Shown: positions 28,264 through 37,386, numbered from the stretch's first letter. The stretch: 64,000 bases of DNA from Acidovorax sp. GBBC 1281 (GCF_028473645.1 NZ_CP097269.1:442001-506000); one strand, 5' to 3'. The notes: generated by a model from the letters alone, not told the origin. Numbers and translations are program-made.

Positions 28264-29220
28264 ATGCCGAACCTTCTCGATTCCCGCTCTCTCGCGCTCT
28301 TTCTGGCGGTGGCGGATGCCCTCAGCTTCCGGCAGGCGGCCGAAACCCTGCACCTGTCCCAGCCGCCGCTGAGCCGGGCCATCCGCGAGTTGGAGGAGCG
28401 GCTGGGAACGCGGCTCTTCGACCGCACCACCCAGGGCGTGGCGCTCACCGATGCCGGGCGCCGGCTGCTGCCCTACGCGCGCCGCGTCGGCCAGTTGCTG
28501 CGCGATGCGCAAGCGGCGGTAGCGGCCCAGGGCATGCCGGCCACGCTGCGCCTGGGCCTGACCAGCGCGGCCTGGTTCCGCGGGCTGGCGCAGCGGGTGC
28601 AGGCGGCGCAGCCGGGCACCACGGTGTCGGTGGTGTCCGATGCCTCGCCGAAGCTGGTGCGGCAACTGGGCGCTGGCAAACTGGATGCCGCCTTCGTCGC
28701 GCTGCCGACGCAGGCCCCCGGGCTCGACGTGCAGGAACTGGATCGCCTGGCCATGGTCGTGGCGATGCCGTCGTCCCACCCGCTGGCCCGACGCAGGTCG
28801 GTTCGCCTCGCCGACCTGGCGAGCGAGGCGCTCTTTTGGTTCGAGCGCGCGCGCCAGCCCGCGTTCTACGACCACTGCCAGCAGGTGTTTTCGCGCCATG
28901 GGTTCGCCGCACCGAAGCTGCGGGAGCCGGCGGACCACCACGTGCTGCTCGCGGAGGTGGCCAGCGGGCGCGGCATGGCGCTGCTGCCCCGGTCGTTCAC
29001 CGCGCTGCGGCGGCCCGGTGTGGTGTACCGGGCGCTGGCCGAGGGCGAGGCGCTGGCGGTCGGCATCGGGCTGGCGACGCGGGAGGGCCGGCAGCCGCTG
29101 CGCGATGTGCTGATCGCGGCGGCGGGCGTGGGCCCTGCGCCGCACCAGCTTGCCCCGCCGCCCCCGGCTGCCGCCAAAACGCAGCGCGGTGGACCGGACG
29201 CGGCGGCCAAGCGCCGTTGA
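28264..29220 (+). CDS. LysR-family transcriptional regulator
   Basis: 318 residues. HTH region FLAVADALSFRQAAETLHLS followed by QPPLSRAIRELEERLGTRLF, then the ligand domain. It resembles CbbR/CatR-type LysR proteins in the HTH. It is divergent from the CMD-family gene, which is its likely target. Confidence 0.88.
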   Translation: MPNLLDSRSLALFLAVADALSFRQAAETLHLSQPPLSRAIRELEERLGTRLFDRTTQGVALTDAGRRLLPYARRVGQLLRDAQAAVAAQGMPATLRLGLTSAAWFRGLAQRVQAAQPGTTVSVVSDASPKLVRQLGAGKLDAAFVALPTQAPGLDVQELDRLAMVVAMPSSHPLARRRSVRLADLASEALFWFERARQPAFYDHCQQVFSRHGFAAPKLREPADHHVLLAEVASGRGMALLPRSFTALRRPGVVYRALAEGEALAVGIGLATREGRQPLRDVLIAAAGVGPAPHQLAPPPPAAAKTQRGGPDAAAKRR

Positions 29221-29285
29221 TCACGTCCATCGTCACCTGGCTGCTGGTTTCTCGGGGGGCGGCCTGCCTGGGTCAGAATGCCCGC

Positions 29286-29807
29286 ATGCCCACTTCCACC
29301 GTATCCGAAGCCCGCGCCTACGCGGTCGCCCTGCATGGCGCACAGATGTACGGGCCGCACCCCTATTCGCACCACCTCGACGCCGTGGCCGCTGTCCTTG
29401 CGCCCTACGGCGAGGAAGCCCAGGTGATCGGCTACCTGCACGACGTGGTGGAGGACACCCAGGCCACCGTACTCGACGTACAGGCCCGCTTCGGCGAACG
29501 GGTGGCGGCGTGCGTCGCGCTGCTCACGGACGCGCCGGGGGCGACCCGAAAAGAGCGCAAATCAAAGACCTACGCCAAGCTCGCCGAAGTGACCGGGCCC
29601 TTGGAACTGGCGTTGTTGGTGAAGGTAGCGGACCGGCTCTGCAACGTGCGGGCGTGCGTGGCGGACGGCCACCGCGCGCTCTGGACGGTCTACCAGGGCG
29701 AGCACGCCGTGTTCAAGGCCGCCGCATTTCGCGCGGGGCTTTGCGATGCGCTGTGGACCGAACTGGACGCACTCTTGGCCGATGGCGCGCTGCCGCAGGG
29801 CGCCTGA
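29286..29807 (+). CDS. HD-domain hydrolase (SpoT/Mesh1-like)
   Basis: 173 residues. The HD-domain ligands are seen in YSHHLDAVAAVL and YLHDVVEDT, with LLVKVADRLCNVRAC near residue 115. This matches short ppGpp-hydrolase-like proteins (Mesh1/SpoT hydrolase domain) without the synthetase or TGS/ACT domains. It may hydrolyse ppGpp or another nucleotide. The start at 29286 follows from the HD alignment. Confidence 0.82.
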   Translation: MPTSTVSEARAYAVALHGAQMYGPHPYSHHLDAVAAVLAPYGEEAQVIGYLHDVVEDTQATVLDVQARFGERVAACVALLTDAPGATRKERKSKTYAKLAEVTGPLELALLVKVADRLCNVRACVADGHRALWTVYQGEHAVFKAAAFRAGLCDALWTELDALLADGALPQGA

Positions 29808-29835
29808 GGTGGTCGGGCGGCGGCGGCCCGGGCGC

Positions 29836-30714
29836 TCAGCCCGCAGCGCGATCGGCCATGCGGTCCAGGGTCAGCATGGCATCGTCGGGCAACACCAGCG
29901 TGGCTGCGGCCAGGTTCTCGCGCAGGTGCGCGACCGACGACGTGCCGGGAATCAGCAGAAGGTGGGGTGAGCGGCGCAGCAGCCACGCGAGCGCGACCTG
30001 CATGGTGGTGGCGCCCAGGCGCTGCGCTACTTCTGACAGCGCGGCCGATTGTAGCGGCGAGAAACCGCCCAGCGGGAAGAACGGCACGTAGGGAATGCCG
30101 TCACGCGCCAGGTCGTCGATCAGCGCGTCGTCGTCCCGGTGCACAAGGTTGTAGTGGTTCTGCACACAGGCGATCGCGCAGAGGCGCCGTCCCTCGGCGA
30201 CCTGGGCCGGTGTCACGTTGCTCAGGCCGATGTGGCGCACCAGGCCCTGACGCTGCAGCTCGGCCAGCGCGCTCAGCGGGGCCTCGATCGATCCTTCGGC
30301 CGGGCCGTGCGTGCTGAACATGGCGCGCAGGTTGACCACCTCCAGCACATCCAGGCCGATGTGGCGCAGGTTGTCGTGCACCGCCTGCCGCAGCGCATCG
30401 GGCGAGAGCGCGGGCAGCCACGCCCCCTGCCCGTCGCGCACGGCGCCGATCTTGGTGACGATGACCAAATCGTCCGGGTACGGCGCGAGCGCCTCGCGAA
30501 TGATCTGGTTGGTGATGTGCGGGCCGTAGAAGTCGCTGGTGTCGATGTGGTTCACACCGCTTTCCACCGCCGCGCGCAACACGGCCACGGCCGCCGCGCG
30601 GTCTTTGGGGGGACCGAAGACACCAGGGCCCGCCAGTTGCATGGCCCCGTAGCCGAGCCGGTGGACGGCGCGGTCGCCGAGGAGGGTGTGGGATGCGGGG
30701 GCGGGATGGGGCAT
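29836..30714 (-). CDS. pdxI: Aldo/keto reductase, PdxI (YdbC)-like pyridoxal reductase
   Basis: 292 residues, close in length and sequence pattern to E. coli YdbC: RLGYGAMQLAGPGVFGPP, VNHIDTSDFYGPHITNQIIR, VIVTKIG, and GTSSVAHLRENLAAA at the C-terminus. E. coli YdbC was later named PdxI, an NADPH-dependent pyridoxal reductase of the B6 salvage pathway. The substrate assignment here is from recalled similarity. The LysR gene at 30830 is divergent and probably regulates it. Confidence 0.82.
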   Translation of the reverse strand: MPHPAPASHTLLGDRAVHRLGYGAMQLAGPGVFGPPKDRAAAVAVLRAAVESGVNHIDTSDFYGPHITNQIIREALAPYPDDLVIVTKIGAVRDGQGAWLPALSPDALRQAVHDNLRHIGLDVLEVVNLRAMFSTHGPAEGSIEAPLSALAELQRQGLVRHIGLSNVTPAQVAEGRRLCAIACVQNHYNLVHRDDDALIDDLARDGIPYVPFFPLGGFSPLQSAALSEVAQRLGATTMQVALAWLLRRSPHLLLIPGTSSVAHLRENLAAATLVLPDDAMLTLDRMADRAAG

Positions 30715-30829
30715 GAGGGGCTTTCGTGGAGGTTCCGGTGGGTTTCGCTGGCTGCAGGCCCAGTCTAGGCAGGCCTCCACTGTTTGATAAGCCGCCATAA
30801 TCGGCACAGGCTGTGCGGGATAAAGAACA

Positions 30830-31732
30830 ATGAACGTGGACCTGGGCGATCTCAATGCTGTCGTGGCGGTGGCGCGGGCCAAGGGCTTTCGCGAGGGCGC
30901 GCGCCTGAGCGGCGCGAGCGCCTCGGCCTTGAGCGAGGCGGTGCGCCGGCTGGAGGCGCAGATGGGCGTGCGGCTGCTGCACCGCACGACGCGCAGCGTG
31001 GTGCCGACCGAAGCCGGCCAGCGCCTGCTGGAGCGGCTGAGCCCGGCGCTGGCCGAGGTGCAGTCGGCGCTCGACGTGGTGAACGGCTTTCGCGACCGGC
31101 CCGTCGGCACGCTCAAGCTGAACGTGCCCGTCAGCGCCTCGCGCCTCGTGCTGCCGTCCATCGTGCCGCGCTTTCTCGCCGCCTATCCGGACATTTCCCT
31201 GGAGATCCTCTCGGAGGACGGCTTCGTCGACCTGCTGGCGTCCGGCTGCGATGCGGGCATCCGCTACGACGAGCGGCTGGAGCAGGACATGATCGCCGTG
31301 CCCATCGGGCCCCGCGTGCAGCGCTTCGCCGCGGCGGCGGCGCCGGCTTACCTCGATCGCCATGGTCGGCCCGAGCATCCCCGCGACCTGCTGGCGCACC
31401 ACTGCCTGCGGGGGCGCTTTGCCAGCGGGGCCATGCCGCTGTGGGAGTTCCAGCGCGGCGAGGAAGCCGTGGTGCGCGTCGATGTGACCGGGCGGCTGAT
31501 CGTGCGGCTCGGCGGGGCGGCCGACCTCGCGGTGGACGCTGCGATCGCCGGCGCCGGCGTGGTGTACCTCTTCGAGGAATGGCTGCGGCCCCACCTGGAC
31601 AGCGGCGCGCTGGAGCCGGTGCTCGAACCTTGGTGGCTGCGCTTTTCCGGCCCCTTCCTGTACTACCCCGGCCGCCGGCTGGTGCCGGCGCCGCTGCGGG
31701 CCTTCGTGGACTTCATTCAGGGCGCGCCCTGA
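30830..31732 (+). CDS. LysR-family transcriptional regulator
   Basis: 300 residues. The HTH reads VAVARAKGFREGARLSGAS with ASALSEAVRRLEAQMGVRLL, followed by a ligand domain with the DVVNGFRDRPVGTLKLNVPV form common in CrgA/DhcR-like LysR regulators. It is divergent from the aldo/keto reductase gene, a usual pairing for regulation of oxidoreductases. Confidence 0.88.
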   Translation: MNVDLGDLNAVVAVARAKGFREGARLSGASASALSEAVRRLEAQMGVRLLHRTTRSVVPTEAGQRLLERLSPALAEVQSALDVVNGFRDRPVGTLKLNVPVSASRLVLPSIVPRFLAAYPDISLEILSEDGFVDLLASGCDAGIRYDERLEQDMIAVPIGPRVQRFAAAAAPAYLDRHGRPEHPRDLLAHHCLRGRFASGAMPLWEFQRGEEAVVRVDVTGRLIVRLGGAADLAVDAAIAGAGVVYLFEEWLRPHLDSGALEPVLEPWWLRFSGPFLYYPGRRLVPAPLRAFVDFIQGAP

Positions 31733-31777
31733 ACGCGCCCCGAGCGCACGCTGCGCGCGGGCACTGCCCGCACCGGG

Positions 31778-32449
31778 TCAGGCGTGCGTCACCCAGCTCG
31801 CGTGTTCTTCGGTGTCCAGGTGCGGCAGCGTGTTGAACGTCTGCATCATGAGCCGCTTGGGGGCGATGCTGAACTCGGTCACCGCGCTGTTGCGGATGCG
31901 CATGTTGAGGGCGATCGTCACTTCGGGCGGCGTGCTCAGCACCTCGCCCACGGCGGTGGAGATCGGCCCGCCGCTGGACACCAGCAGCACGTGGTGGCCC
32001 ACGTGATGGCGGCGCACGTGCTCCAGCGTCGCACGGATGCCGCTGGAAAACGCCACCCAGCTGGGCATGCCCGCCGGGCTGATGGTGCCGCCCATCCACT
32101 GCGCCAGCGCATCGCACAGCAGCCGGAAGTGGTGCCGGTACAGCTCGGGCGTGTCGGGCCGGGGCAGCGGGTGGGGATGGATGGCGGCGATGAGCGCCGC
32201 GCTGTCGTACTCGTTCAGGGCGGGCAGGGCCAGTGGCTGCGGCGTGATCTGCAGGCCCTCGGCGATGCCCTCCAGCGTCTGCACATGGCGGCGCAGCGTG
32301 CCGGTGATCACCGCATCGAAGCGCACGTTGCGGGCCCGCCAGTACTCGCCCAGGCGCACCGCCTGCTCGCGCCCGCGCGGGCTCAGCTGGTCGTAGTCAT
32401 CCGCGCCAAACGAGGCCTGGCCGTGGCGCACGAGGTAGAGGGTTCCCAT
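31778..32449 (-). CDS. Histidine phosphatase family protein
   Basis: 223 residues. The catalytic RHG box is at the N-terminus (LYLVRHGQASFG), and the second His lies in LLVSSGGPISTAV, where the expected SHG is replaced by SSGG; the second catalytic His may therefore be missing. Phosphoglycerate-mutase-like fold; the substrate is unknown. Confidence 0.85.
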   Translation of the reverse strand: MGTLYLVRHGQASFGADDYDQLSPRGREQAVRLGEYWRARNVRFDAVITGTLRRHVQTLEGIAEGLQITPQPLALPALNEYDSAALIAAIHPHPLPRPDTPELYRHHFRLLCDALAQWMGGTISPAGMPSWVAFSSGIRATLEHVRRHHVGHHVLLVSSGGPISTAVGEVLSTPPEVTIALNMRIRNSAVTEFSIAPKRLMMQTFNTLPHLDTEEHASWVTHA

Positions 32450-32522
32450 GCCGGCGATTCTGGGCGGGGCCTGGGCGCGCCTTTGTCTCCCGGGTGACGA
32501 ATGCTATTGTTTTGATAGCTAC

Positions 32523-32548
32523 ATGCCGGCGTTTTCATTGTGCTGGCG
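32523..32548. repeat. Left imperfect direct repeat flanking the peptidase island
   Basis: GCCGGCGTTTTCATTGTGCT onward to GGCGG (from 32525) matches 36253-36277 with four differences in 25 bp. It is preceded by the hairpin TGCTAT-n6-ATAGC, a form of a dispersed repeat found elsewhere in the window. Confidence 0.55.
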
Positions 32549-32590
32549 GCCGTTCCGATGCGGGTGTTGCGCAGAATCCGCAGCGGGGCA

Positions 32591-33697
32591 TCAACGGACC
32601 GTATCCATCCGATCCAGGAGGTAGCGCAGATCGAACATCAGCGCTCTGGCCGCTAGGCGATCAAATGTGGGAGTGGGCGTGGCGCTGCGTTGTGCAGGTG
32701 TACGTGGTAGCGCGACCGAGGCTTGTGCGTCATCGTCTTCGCCAACCTTGGCATCCGCCAAATCGCGATGGTGATCGGTGCATTCCTTGCGCATCGCCGC
32801 CACAGCTGCACGCGCTGTTGGCTTGTTGTTCATTTCCAATGCGGGAATCAAAACGTCGAACTGGCGGTTGAGTCGTGTGAGCACATCGGCATGGATATGC
32901 TCGTATTTCACCCAGGACTGAACGTGTGTTTTTAGCCTGCGAGCCAGTTCCGCCCCACTATATGGCGTCGGCACTGGAATCACTGGCGCCAGAACGGGGA
33001 CCAGGACGTAATCCAAATCTTGAATTTCGTCGATCTTCTGACTCCAGTAGGGTGTATCAGGCAGGTTATCCAAGCCCCAAGGCTCTGCGGTGGCCCCCGT
33101 CAGCTTGGCACGTGCCATGCCGGGCAGCTCTACACGGGTCACGACAAAGCCGTCTTGTGTTCTTCCTGGAGAAATGCCATCCGGATCAGTATCTTTCAAG
33201 CCCGGAGTCCAGACGAAACTGGTCTGCCCCACATTCTCGTCAACGCGCAAGTTTCCGCTCCAGCCTGTGGGCGCCTTGATTATTTTGGTTTCAAAATTTC
33301 TTTTGGAAATTAATTGATTCCAGTATTGCTGTGTCCATCTGTCATTTTCTATTTTTGCGTTTGCCGTCACCGCTGGTAAATTTGGTATTGCATATACCAG
33401 TGGGATCCCCCAAATCCGGAAGAGATCGATTGCCTGTTTTGCTTCGCGGCTGTTGCTTAGTCGATAACGGTATATATACTCTGATCCACTAGCTTGTACG
33501 GCAGACTTGATGCCTGGTTTGATCGCATTCTGTTGAATGTAGGTCTTATTCACCCACTGCGAAGTTTCTGGGTCTTGGTAGTAGAGCTTCCATGCGTTTT
33601 TCTGTGCGTCGAAGACGGCGCTGTCTTGGGCATGGGCCAAACCGAAAAAAATCAGTGGTGCCAACGACATTGCCCGAACGAATTGAATAATCTCCAT
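32591..33697 (-). CDS. Secreted protein of unknown function, tandem paralog B
   Basis: 368 residues. The N-terminus is a signal peptide (MSLAPLIFFGLAHAQ), so the product is periplasmic or secreted. No family recognised. It shares the whole architecture of the upstream paralog (33726-34832): DPETSQWV, IWGIPLVYAIPNLP, TSFVW, EPWGLD, and a nearly identical last 100 residues. It is the third gene of an operon led by a metallopeptidase, 28 bp after the paralog. A pair of secreted proteins behind a peptidase could be inhibitors/immunity proteins or substrates; this is inference. Confidence 0.65.
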   Translation of the reverse strand: MEIIQFVRAMSLAPLIFFGLAHAQDSAVFDAQKNAWKLYYQDPETSQWVNKTYIQQNAIKPGIKSAVQASGSEYIYRYRLSNSREAKQAIDLFRIWGIPLVYAIPNLPAVTANAKIENDRWTQQYWNQLISKRNFETKIIKAPTGWSGNLRVDENVGQTSFVWTPGLKDTDPDGISPGRTQDGFVVTRVELPGMARAKLTGATAEPWGLDNLPDTPYWSQKIDEIQDLDYVLVPVLAPVIPVPTPYSGAELARRLKTHVQSWVKYEHIHADVLTRLNRQFDVLIPALEMNNKPTARAAVAAMRKECTDHHRDLADAKVGEDDDAQASVALPRTPAQRSATPTPTFDRLAARALMFDLRYLLDRMDTVR

Positions 33698-33725
33698 TGC
33701 TCTATTCCAAAGACCATTCAGTCAG

Positions 33726-34832
33726 TCAACGCCCTGAGTCCATCCGATCCATCAAATAGCGCAAATCAAAAATCAGTGCCCTAGCCGCTAGGCGATCGAG
33801 CGCCGGAGCGGGCGTGGCGCTGCGCTGTGCAGGTGTGCGTGGCAACGCGACCGAGGCTTGCGTGTCATCGTCTTCGCTGGCCTTGGCATCCACGAGATCG
33901 CGATGGAGATCTGTGCATTCCTTGCGCATCGCTGCCACAGCTGCACGCGCTGTTGGCTTGTTGTTCATTTCTAGCGCGGGAATCAAGACATCGAACTGGC
34001 GGTTGAGTCGTGCCAGCGTGTCGGCACTCGCATGACCGTATTTTGGCCAAGTTTGTACATGCGCTTTGAGGCGCCGTGCCAGTTCGGCTGCGTTGTAGGG
34101 GTCAGGAACAGGAATGATGGGGGCCAGAACGGGTACGAGCAGGTAATCCAGTTCTTCGATTTCATCGATCTTCGCTTTCCAGAACGGAGTGTCTGGCAGT
34201 CCATCTAGTCCCCAAGGCTCGGCAATGCGTCCCTGCAGATAGGTGCGTGCCACGCCGGGTAACTCGGCCCTGGATACCGTAAATCCACTCTGCGAGTGTC
34301 CTGGCTCTACTCCATAGGAGTCCGTGTCTTTCAACCCCAAAGTCCAGACAAAGCTGGTCTGCCCTGCTTCTTCGTCAACCCGCAGTCCGGCACTCCAGCC
34401 CTTTGGCGCTTTGACCACGGTCTGTTCGAATTTTCTTCTGACGTTTAGCTGGGCCCATTGCTGCTTGTCTTCCGTCTCCGAATCGATTTTGGCATTGGCG
34501 GTTATCGGAGGTAAGTTCGGGATCGCATAGACCAGCGGAATGCCCCAGATACGGATCACGCTAATATTCTGTTTGGCATCCTTTTGATTGCGTACTGTGT
34601 ATCTATAAGAAAATGGCGTTCCATTTCCGGTAATGCTTGACTGAATGGTAGGTCGAATGGCAGTGCGTGCTTCATAAATTTTTTCGATCCACTGCGAAGT
34701 TTCTGGGTCTTGGACGTAGAAGCGCCAGACATTTCTCTGTGCGTCATAAATCGCATTGTCTTGAGCATGGACTTGGCTTGCGCCAAGAAATAGCATTAGC
34801 AGGATATTTCGAATGATTTTGGAGATTTGCAT
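33726..34832 (-). CDS. Secreted protein of unknown function, tandem paralog A
   Basis: 368 residues from ATG 34832 (MQISKIIRNILLMLFLGASQ, a signal peptide ending VHAQ). The GC content is well below the 65-70% of the surrounding genes. Paralog of the next gene; the N-terminal two thirds are diverged, while the C-terminal third is nearly identical. It lies 25 bp after the metallopeptidase gene. Function unknown. Confidence 0.65.
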   Translation of the reverse strand: MQISKIIRNILLMLFLGASQVHAQDNAIYDAQRNVWRFYVQDPETSQWIEKIYEARTAIRPTIQSSITGNGTPFSYRYTVRNQKDAKQNISVIRIWGIPLVYAIPNLPPITANAKIDSETEDKQQWAQLNVRRKFEQTVVKAPKGWSAGLRVDEEAGQTSFVWTLGLKDTDSYGVEPGHSQSGFTVSRAELPGVARTYLQGRIAEPWGLDGLPDTPFWKAKIDEIEELDYLLVPVLAPIIPVPDPYNAAELARRLKAHVQTWPKYGHASADTLARLNRQFDVLIPALEMNNKPTARAAVAAMRKECTDLHRDLVDAKASEDDDTQASVALPRTPAQRSATPAPALDRLAARALIFDLRYLMDRMDSGR

Positions 34833-34857
34833 TTTATTTGTCCGATTTGTTTTGATG

Positions 34858-35949
34858 TTAATGCTCCGATTTCCAGCAAGCTGTTTGTTTTTCCAAATAG
34901 ACATGAAAGTGTGGGGCATTCACGTAGTGATGAAGAAGTGAAAATGGAAAATTCACCTTTTTGGTTTTGCAAAATTTATCGTAAAAGTCGTTTTGTTTGG
35001 ATGCGGAAATTGGGTTATTGGCACGCGCAAAAGAAATATCTATCTCGCGCCCGTCCCTGTGTCCAGCGTGTGGCCCACGCCAATTGGATGTGATGTCGTA
35101 GCGCCCACCCCAAAATAAGCTGGCATCATTCAACGCCACCGTGCCCCATCCCTCAGTAGCGAAGTTGGAAATCATAGCGCGCAAATTTTGGCGTGATTGC
35201 TCCGTCAAATAGTACTGATTGTGGTGATACCGCCCATTGCCTTGGTGGGTTTTATCCACACTGGTCAGCGCATAAACGAAAGTCCCATCTGCATTCTGGG
35301 GTGGATTCGGAGAAATGGGCAGCAGGTCTGGCACCCTGACCTGTATCTCTTTGGAAACCGGGCTGTTGGAGCAAACGGCGCAAGCGACTTGGATCGTATG
35401 AACTCCCGCCACTTCGGGGGCTTTGAAGACGATTTTGACTTCGCCATTGGCATCCGTGACGCCCTGCGTTGCGCTCAACAAGCCTTTGGGCCGGGCCACG
35501 TCGTGGTGTTCATGCCCGCCAGAATTGGGGGTGACATCGACCGAAAAGCCGAGCGCCACACCGGACTTGGCGGCGGTGCTGTTGGTGACCTTGGCAATCA
35601 AGGTGATTTCGGAAGAACCGCCCGTGGCGGCGGGGCGCGTTTCCGATGGTCCCGACAAAGCGACCAAGGTGGGAAATTGCTGGTAGTAGCACTTGTTGAT
35701 GGCCGCCCAGTAGGGGCCTTCCGTGCCCATTTCCCGGCAGGTATATCCCGTACCAGCAGTCGGTGACGGACTTAATTGGCCATTCCCGCCAATGGTGCAG
35801 GCTTCCTGAATGGAGGGGTAGCAACTTCTGCCATCCGATCCCCAACTCCCAACCGTCCATCCTTGCACGGTGATCTGCGCCTGCACCGTGGGAGCTGCCA
35901 TTGCCACCAGCACCAAAGATAGCGCGCGTCGATGGATTATTTTGCTCAA
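34858..35949 (-). CDS. Secreted LAS-type metallopeptidase with Ig-like domain
   Basis: 363 residues. A signal peptide (to about residue 24, ending VQAQ), then a Cys-rich segment, an Ig-like (Big_1-like) domain of about residues 92-210 (VTNSTAAKSGVALGFSVDV, GVTDANGEVKIVFKAPEVAG), and a C-terminal domain with H297-x6-D304 and H347-F-H349. HxxxxxxD with HxH is the zinc signature of LAS peptidases such as MepA and VanX. It should cut peptidoglycan or a related peptide in the periplasm or outside the cell. It heads the three-gene operon with the two secreted paralogs. Confidence 0.65.
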   Translation of the reverse strand: MSKIIHRRALSLVLVAMAAPTVQAQITVQGWTVGSWGSDGRSCYPSIQEACTIGGNGQLSPSPTAGTGYTCREMGTEGPYWAAINKCYYQQFPTLVALSGPSETRPAATGGSSEITLIAKVTNSTAAKSGVALGFSVDVTPNSGGHEHHDVARPKGLLSATQGVTDANGEVKIVFKAPEVAGVHTIQVACAVCSNSPVSKEIQVRVPDLLPISPNPPQNADGTFVYALTSVDKTHQGNGRYHHNQYYLTEQSRQNLRAMISNFATEGWGTVALNDASLFWGGRYDITSNWRGPHAGHRDGREIDISFARANNPISASKQNDFYDKFCKTKKVNFPFSLLHHYVNAPHFHVYLEKQTACWKSEH

Positions 35950-36351
35950 TGTTAACTTTCGAAAAAGTCCCGAAAGTTACCACGACTGGAAGTGATTCAT
36001 GCAGCTTTTTTGCAACGTTGTAGCCGCACGCGCAGATTTTCTCCAGGCTTTTCTTTGCGACCAGATGCAGGCGCCCCGTCAACAGGCCGGCAATCGAACA
36101 TGCGGCAATTTCTGCAAACCCCTTCACTGCCGTTGAAAAAGAAAAATTGCGACACCGTCTTGAGCGTTTGGTGACGGCAGATTTTTCATTCGCTTCGAGC
36201 CGTATGGCGCAGGGCAATTCAAAACCAAACGCTAAATTTTTAATAACGATACGCCGGCATCTTTATTGTGCTGGAGGTTCTTTCCTATCGACATCCCCCT
36301 GATTCATACCCACTCCTTTCGTGCCGTCCGGTGACTGAAGGATCGGCCGCG
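35950..36351. other. 400-bp gap upstream of the metallopeptidase operon
   Basis: AT-richer than its right-hand neighbour and without a convincing gene. It carries the promoter side of the minus-strand operon and, at 36251-36277, the right direct repeat. No RNA gene or terminator recognised. Confidence 0.4.
36251..36277. repeat. Right imperfect direct repeat flanking the peptidase island
   Basis: GCCGGCATCTTTATTGTGCT onward to GGAGG (from 36253) pairs with 32525-32549 in the same orientation. A degenerate GCTAA...TAA stretch lies just before it, so it belongs to the same dispersed repeat family. Confidence 0.5.
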
Positions 36352-37386
36352 TCACAGCACGCCAGCGAACATCGCCGCATCCACGTTGCCGCCCGTAAGC
36401 GCCAGCCCCACGGGCAGACCAGCGAGCGATCCGCGTTCCTGCATCGCGGCGGCGAATGCGGCGGCGCCAGCGCCTTCGGCGACGTTGTGCGTGTCGGTGA
36501 ACAGGGCGCGCATGGCGGCGGCCACTTCGGCGTCGGTCACTTTCACCACGTGGTCCAGGTGCGGCGCCAGGATGGCGAGCGCGGCCGGGTCGGCCACGCG
36601 GCAGGCCATGCCGTCCGCCAGCTGCGTGGTGACGGGCGCCTCGACCACGTGGCCGGCGGCGATGGAGTCGGCATACGTGGTGGCATGGGCGCTGACCACG
36701 CCGACGATGCGCACGCCGTGGCCCAGCGCGCGCTTGGCCGCGATGGCCGAGCACGCCCCCGACCCCTGGCCGATGGGCACATAGGCCACCGCCAGTTGCG
36801 GCACCGCGCGCAGAAATTCCCACCAGTACGTGGCCACGCCGCGCAGCAGGTCGGCATGGAAGCTGGGGACCATGTGCGCGCCGCGGTCGGCCGCCAGTTG
36901 GATGGCGTGTTCGCGCGCTTCCTGGAAGTCGTCGCCATGCTCGATCAGGGTGACGCCCAGGGCGCGCATGGCGGCGTTCTTCTCTACCGAGTTGCCGCGC
37001 GGCACGACGATGGTGCAGGCCACGCCGTGGCGGCGCGCGGCCCAGCCCATGCTCTGGCCGTGGTTGCCGCGTGTGGCGCTGACCACCTCGCGCGGCAGCG
37101 CGCCGCGCCGGGCGAGCTGGTCGAAGTACGTGAGCCCGCCGCGGATTTTGAACGCGCCCACGGGCGTGTGGTTCTCGTGCTTGAGCCAGCATTCAGTGCC
37201 CAGCCGCTCGCTCAGCAGCGCCCAGCGGTACTGGGGCGTGGGGGCGAAGTCCGCGTACACCACCTGGGCGGCGGCCTCGATGTCGGCGAGCGTGGGGAGT
37301 GCGGCCATGGCATGCAGGCTGGCGCTGTCCGTGGCGGGTGCCGGTGCGGGAGCGAAGGCGTCGATGGCGGTGGTGGGGGCGTTCAT
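36352..37386 (-). CDS. PLP-dependent threonine dehydratase-like enzyme
   Basis: 344 residues. The PLP lysine is K80 in VGAFKIRGG; the phosphate-binding GQGSGACSAI and the ATRGNHGQ box are intact. Fold type II, similar to catabolic threonine/serine dehydratases and hydroxyaspartate dehydratases; it lacks the ACT-like regulatory domain of biosynthetic IlvA. The ATG at 37386 overlaps the stop of the LysE remnant (ATGA), so it sits at the end of a translationally coupled run. Confidence 0.85.
   Translation of the reverse strand: MNAPTTAIDAFAPAPAPATDSASLHAMAALPTLADIEAAAQVVYADFAPTPQYRWALLSERLGTECWLKHENHTPVGAFKIRGGLTYFDQLARRGALPREVVSATRGNHGQSMGWAARRHGVACTIVVPRGNSVEKNAAMRALGVTLIEHGDDFQEAREHAIQLAADRGAHMVPSFHADLLRGVATYWWEFLRAVPQLAVAYVPIGQGSGACSAIAAKRALGHGVRIVGVVSAHATTYADSIAAGHVVEAPVTTQLADGMACRVADPAALAILAPHLDHVVKVTDAEVAAAMRALFTDTHNVAEGAGAAAFAAAMQERGSLAGLPVGLALTGGNVDAAMFAGVL

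Noticed and set aside
32591..35949. Calling the metallopeptidase operon a T6SS effector-immunity set
   Set aside because: No PAAR, VgrG, Eag or Rhs part is attached and the peptidase has its own signal peptide; kept only as one possibility in the findings.
35992..36174. Small plus-strand ORF upstream of the metallopeptidase operon
   Set aside because: No ribosome site, unusual composition and no similarity to a known protein type.
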